Shown: positions 60,345 to 64,000 of the stretch, in pieces
How positions within the stretch are numbered: position 1 is the stretch's first letter
How the letters are laid out: every line of letters begins with the position of its first letter
Assembly: GCF_000374925.1 (NCBI RefSeq)
Contig: NZ_KB895542.1
Location: 351,354-415,353 of the forward strand
Reading direction: 5' to 3'
Length of the DNA stretch: 64,000 nucleotides
Source of the DNA: Arthrobacter sp. 131MFCol6.1
GTDB lineage: Bacteria; Actinomycetota; Actinomycetes; Actinomycetales; Micrococcaceae
Notes under the pieces: generated by a model
Seen by the model: only the letters and a program-made list of their open reading frames with translations
What the model was told of the DNA's origin: nothing
The model's database searches: none
Made by a program: the position numbers and the translations under genes

Positions 60345-60715
60345 TCAATCCCGCACGCGGTGGAGGACGGCTTGTTCGGCTACGGCGAGGAAGCGGCGGA
60401 TCACCTCGGCTATCGAGAAGCTGCAGGCCGTCGGCATCACCGCAGCCCGCTCCCGGCGGTCACCGCCGTATTCCCGGCCCGCCGCGGAAACTACGACCTG
60501 TCGCGACGTACCACGACCAGTTTCACGGCTCTGTGAAGGTCCTGGGCATCGATGCCGGCGTACACATGACGGTGGGTCTGCCGGTGATCCGCACCTCCGT
60601 GGACCACGGCACGGCCTTCGATATCGCAGGCAAGGCCATCGTTGAGGTGGGCAGTATGACCGAGGCGCTGCGCCAGGCCGCGGAGATGTGGCCAAGCCCG
60701 GTGCCGCAGAAGTAA
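60345..60715 (+). pseudogene. PdxA-family dehydrogenase C-terminal remnant
   Basis: Frame one (from about 60348) reads IPHAVEDGLFGYGEEAADHL, like the NPHAGEGGLFGxEE motif of 4-hydroxythreonine-4-phosphate dehydrogenase. After a frameshift near 60500 a second frame reads VATYHDQFHGSVKVLGIDAG, VHMTVGLPVIRTSVDHGTAF and DIAGKA to TAA 60715, the PdxA C-terminal metal and substrate motifs. The N-terminal two thirds are missing. Confidence 0.8.
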
Positions 60716-60905
60716 GCCTGCTAACAGCGCGCCTACCCTGGGGAGCCCACTATGCTTTTGCTATCTCATGCCTATGTTGCCGCCATTTTTCGCCACGGAA
60801 CGGGGTCTATTCGGCGGGTCGTCGACCGGCGTTCATTACCGGTGCTCTGGCCATGGCATAGTTCTCTCGTTGAACGTAGAAGTTTCATGAATAATTGGGG
60901 GACCA

Positions 60906-63896
60906 GTGTCCAAATATTGGCGTGCTACAGCAGTCTCAACTTGGACACGACGTCTGGCGGGAGCACTTGCGGCCACCGTAGTAGTCACGGGGGCCGGTGT
61001 ATTGCCAGCGCAGGCCACTCCTGAGGACCCGGACGCGCCAGTCGTCCTCAACGGGTGGGTGTCACATGAGCGCATTGACGTTGTTGACGGCCCCGTTCAA
61101 GTCACTGTGCGTATCGAAGTCCAGGACCATGGAACGGGCGTCGATACCGAATCCGCCCGCATGTACAGCACGCCCATGTACGGTGGGTACGTTATACCCG
61201 GCCAATCGATGACTCTTGTCTCCGGTGATCGATTCAGGGGAACTTACGAAACCATCTTCACCTTCCCCGAGTTCATCACCAGTGGCAAGTGGATTTTCGT
61301 GCCGCACATCGTCGATCTCGCCGGCAACGAACAGCAATTCGCCGTGGACGACGCTATGTACAGCATTGGCATATATCCGACGGTGGTGTCTGCGCAGGAC
61401 CGGGACGCGCCGACGGTCACGACCTCCTTGAGTAAGAAAATAGTCGATATAACTGACGGACCGGGCAAGACGACAATTACTGTCAACGCGCAGGACCCGG
61501 GCGTTGGTATTCCAGCCGATGCCACTATGAGGTTTGGGGAGCTTTTCAATGAAAAGGCTTTCACCAACTCGTCCATCCACCCCAACTTGGGAATCTTTGT
61601 TGGGAACTTCGAGTACCCCCAGTACAGTCCTGACAACGATTCGCGTGGCACCAAGGATTACTACATCCGTGGCCTCGCCGATGCGAATGGCAACAGCACA
61701 GGTACCTCATACGGCGGGAACTTCGTGGTGGCAACGCGACCGCTGAGAGGGAAGCGGCCCGAACTGCGGTCAAGCGAAGGAACCCTCACGGCTGCCTGGA
61801 CGGCGCACTACGACATGCTCGGGGTCTTGGAATATGAAGCCGAGATCTCCGGATCTGCTGGCGTGCGCACTATCCGTACGTCCGCTACGGAAGCATCACT
61901 GAACGACCTTCCCGCCGGCACCTACACGGCTCGGGTGCGGGCACGGAATCAGCTTGGCTGGGGCGAATGGACTACTCCCTCGGACCCGTTGGTCCACACC
62001 CTAGTTACGCTCACCGGCAGCACACCGGTGATTTCCGGCGCGCCCACGGTCGGCCGCACGCTAAGCGCTACAACCGGCACATGGACCGCCGGAAGCACGT
62101 TTGCATACCTGTGGCTGGCCGACGGCATTGCGGTGTCTGGTGCTACAGGATCCACATTAGTCTTGGCTCCCGACCATGTGGGCAAAACGATGACGGTCCA
62201 GATCACCGGATCCAAGCCTGGCTACACGATCTTGTCTAAGAAATCCGCCGCAACGGCAGCTGTGACGGCAGGCCCATTCAGCGCCGCTCCAACTCCAAAG
62301 ATCACGGGCACAGCCATGGTCGGTTCCATTCTCACAGCGAGTCCCGGCACTTGGTCCCCGACTCCGGCGACGCTTCAATACCAGTGGTATCGTGACGGCG
62401 TACCCATCGCCGGAGCCACCACGGCGACGCGTACGCTCACGGCCACCGACGCCGGCGCCCCCCTCACCGTAAAGGTCACCGGTACCAAGCCCGGCTACAC
62501 CACGACCGCCATGACCTCCACCCCAACAGCGGCAGTGGCCAAGGCCTCTCTGGGCACGGCCACCCCGACGATCACCGGCACGGCCAGGGTAGGATCCACA
62601 CTCACCGCCAACGCCGGCTCGTGGACACCAGCCCCGGGTGCCCTCACATACCAGTGGTACCGCTCCGGGATGCCCGTCACCGGTGCGACGGCAGCGACGC
62701 GCATGCTCACCGCTGACGATGCAGGGTCCCCCCTCACCGTTCAGGTCACCGGGTCAAGACCCGGCTACACCACCGCCGTCGTGAGCTCTGCCCCAACAAT
62801 GGCAGTGGCCAAGGCGTCCCTGGTTACGGCCATTCCTGCAATCACCGGGACCGCCAAGGTCGGGTCCTCACTCACTGCCAACCCCGGAACCTGGACTCCA
62901 GCCCCGGTGACTCTCACGTACCAGTGGTACCGATCGGGCGTGGCCATCGTCGGAGCTACGACAGCGACCCGCATGCTTGCCTTGAATGACGCCGGGGCTA
63001 CTCTCACCGTAAAAGTCACCGGTGCCAAGCCCGGCTACGCCACAGCTTCCGTGACTTCCGCTCCAACGGCGGGAGTGCCGGCAGATTCACTCGCGACGGC
63101 CGTTCCGAAAATCACGGGCACTGCGAAAGTCGACTCGACCCTTACAGTGCTCACCGAACCCTGGGGTCCAGCACCCGTGGCCTTGACTTACCAGTGGTAC
63201 GCCGGCGGCGTCGTTATCCCCGGAGCAAAACTCTCCACTTACAAAGCCACCCCCGCGTACGTCGGCAAGGTCATCACCGTCAGTGTTACCGGCACGAAGG
63301 CGGGGTACTTCACAGCGACCAAGACTTCCGCCCCGACCGCTGCAGTGGCGAAGGGCTCGCTCGTTGCGGCACCCCCGGCGATCACCGGCTACGCCAGGGT
63401 TGGATCCACGCTAACGGCGAACCCAGGCACTTGGGAACCCGCACAAGTCACCCTTAATTACCAGTGGTACCGGTCCGGGGTGGCCATCGTAGGGGCGAAT
63501 GCAGCTACCTACAAGCCCACCACCGCGGACCTCACGAAGGTCCTTACGGTCAGAGTCACTGGATCACAGACCGGATACGCGAGTCGCTCCAAAACCTCAA
63601 CCGCTACGGCAACGGTGACGATGGGTCTAGTGGGACCCGATCCGATGATTTTCGGTGGCTCGGCTTTCTTTTCTACCCTCACCGTGTACCCCGGTGCCTG
63701 GTCGCCGGTTCCGGTGACGCTCCGTTACCAGTGGTACCGCGACGGCGTGCCCGTCATTGGCGCCACTGCCGCAACTTTCACACCTGACTGGGACGATCTC
63801 TGGTTCAAGCGACTCATCACCGTCCGGGTCTCCGCGTCCAAAACCGGTTACACCACGGTCAAAAAGACGTCGCTCCCTTATCGGACCTGGATTTGA
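60906..63896 (+). CDS. Large secreted protein with seven tandem Ig-like repeats
   Basis: This 996-residue protein has a signal peptide (about 1-38, ending LPAQA), two N-terminal ~130-residue beta modules (about 45-160 and 165-280), an Fn3-like module (about 285-365: AGTYTARVRARNQLGWGEWT), and seven ~90-residue repeats each with VGSTLTANPGTW and YQWYRSGVxIxGAT motifs. These are typical of actinobacterial cell-surface or extracellular adhesins/hydrolase appendages. There is no LPXTG or transmembrane anchor at the C-terminus (ends SLPYRTWI), so it is probably released or attached non-covalently. GTG 60906 has GGGGGACC upstream. Confidence 0.87.
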   Translation: MSKYWRATAVSTWTRRLAGALAATVVVTGAGVLPAQATPEDPDAPVVLNGWVSHERIDVVDGPVQVTVRIEVQDHGTGVDTESARMYSTPMYGGYVIPGQSMTLVSGDRFRGTYETIFTFPEFITSGKWIFVPHIVDLAGNEQQFAVDDAMYSIGIYPTVVSAQDRDAPTVTTSLSKKIVDITDGPGKTTITVNAQDPGVGIPADATMRFGELFNEKAFTNSSIHPNLGIFVGNFEYPQYSPDNDSRGTKDYYIRGLADANGNSTGTSYGGNFVVATRPLRGKRPELRSSEGTLTAAWTAHYDMLGVLEYEAEISGSAGVRTIRTSATEASLNDLPAGTYTARVRARNQLGWGEWTTPSDPLVHTLVTLTGSTPVISGAPTVGRTLSATTGTWTAGSTFAYLWLADGIAVSGATGSTLVLAPDHVGKTMTVQITGSKPGYTILSKKSAATAAVTAGPFSAAPTPKITGTAMVGSILTASPGTWSPTPATLQYQWYRDGVPIAGATTATRTLTATDAGAPLTVKVTGTKPGYTTTAMTSTPTAAVAKASLGTATPTITGTARVGSTLTANAGSWTPAPGALTYQWYRSGMPVTGATAATRMLTADDAGSPLTVQVTGSRPGYTTAVVSSAPTMAVAKASLVTAIPAITGTAKVGSSLTANPGTWTPAPVTLTYQWYRSGVAIVGATTATRMLALNDAGATLTVKVTGAKPGYATASVTSAPTAGVPADSLATAVPKITGTAKVDSTLTVLTEPWGPAPVALTYQWYAGGVVIPGAKLSTYKATPAYVGKVITVSVTGTKAGYFTATKTSAPTAAVAKGSLVAAPPAITGYARVGSTLTANPGTWEPAQVTLNYQWYRSGVAIVGANAATYKPTTADLTKVLTVRVTGSQTGYASRSKTSTATATVTMGLVGPDPMIFGGSAFFSTLTVYPGAWSPVPVTLRYQWYRDGVPVIGATAATFTPDWDDLWFKRLITVRVSASKTGYTTVKKTSLPYRTWI
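61990..63890 (+). repeat. Seven in-frame coding repeats of 267-273 bp
   Basis: The YQWY (or YLWL) codons recur at 62106, 62379, 62649, 62919, 63189, 63459 and 63726: spacings of 273, 270, 270, 270, 270 and 267 bp. The central four units are the most alike at DNA level (TACCAGTGGTAC conserved exactly), indicating recent duplication or gene conversion. Confidence 0.88.
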
Positions 63897-63905
63897 TAAA
63901 TGCCG

Positions 63906-63928
63906 GGACTGTATCCAGGGAACAGTCC
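63906..63928 (+). terminator. Weak terminator-like hairpin
   Basis: GGACTGT pairs with ACAGTCC around a 9-nt loop just after the large repeat protein. It lacks a good T-tract. The remaining sequence to 64000 shows nothing recognisable. Confidence 0.4.
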
Positions 63929-64000
63929 AACTTGCCCGCTCGGCATGCGCATCGATGATGACTGGGCACTAAGTCTCGGCCGGTTGCCCTTTCGGGGACT

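Noticed and set aside
60752..61024. 90-codon frame upstream of the repeat protein
   Set aside because: It overlaps the signal-peptide region of the repeat protein in another frame and has no ribosome site.

Overview
The window is high-GC DNA (roughly two-thirds G+C) with dense, short-spaced genes, frequent GTG/TTG starts and strong actinobacterial family signatures (DUF222/13E12-type HNH protein, resuscitation-promoting factor, MSMEG_6728 family, UvrA paralogue, PucR regulator). Gene content and style fit a soil Micrococcaceae such as Arthrobacter or Pseudarthrobacter; this is an inference from families, not a database match. I saw no rRNA, tRNA, CRISPR array, integrase or intact insertion sequence.

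Layout. 0-4 kb: miscellaneous enzymes and a DUF222 gene cut by the left edge. 4.0-7.1 kb: two secreted SipW-type (TasA/camelysin-like) proteins, a Ser/His-type signal peptidase I and an orphan OmpR-type response regulator whose phospho-acceptor Asp is Glu; both secreted-protein promoters carry the same 19-bp direct-repeat box. 7.2-13.6 kb: an Rpf-LysM protein, a UvrA paralogue and an adenine deaminase-type enzyme. 13.6-21 kb: aldo/keto reductase flanked by two copies of a 57-bp palindromic repeat, a SulP transporter, a winged-helix/X25 fusion, a hydrolase and a GH13 glucosidase. 21-27 kb: MscS channel, tandem lipoproteins, acylphosphatase, cupin and lipid kinase. 27.2-33 kb: PucR regulator divergent from an FMN hydroxy-acid oxidase and an amino-acid-type ABC importer (one catabolic unit). 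33-38.5 kb: methyltransferases, hydrolase, MFS exporter, divergent sigma factor, SnoaL-like protein. 38.7-44.1 kb: minus-strand amide-utilisation operon (MFS, GntR, formamidase/acetamidase, amidase, DUF1275) in which the amidase has an in-frame amber codon. 44.3-54.4 kb: a second SnoaL-like paralogue with a duplicated promoter, two flavin monooxygenases, GDPD, an APC permease, a LuxR-TPR regulator and a VOC protein.

54.5-60.7 kb is a plastic region: after a K+ channel come remnants of a nitrilase, two alpha-glucosidases and a pdxA, interspersed with orphan genes (zinc-ribbon protein, PASTA-like lipoprotein, TM2-Ltp fusion, hypothetical). 60.9-63.9 kb encodes a 996-residue secreted protein with seven tandem ~90-residue Ig-like repeats.

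The strongest candidate for an undescribed system is the 4.0-7.1 kb cluster: an apparently phosphorylation-independent regulator sits between two SipW-type secreted proteins, their dedicated peptidase is alongside, and a shared operator-like box lies upstream of both targets.
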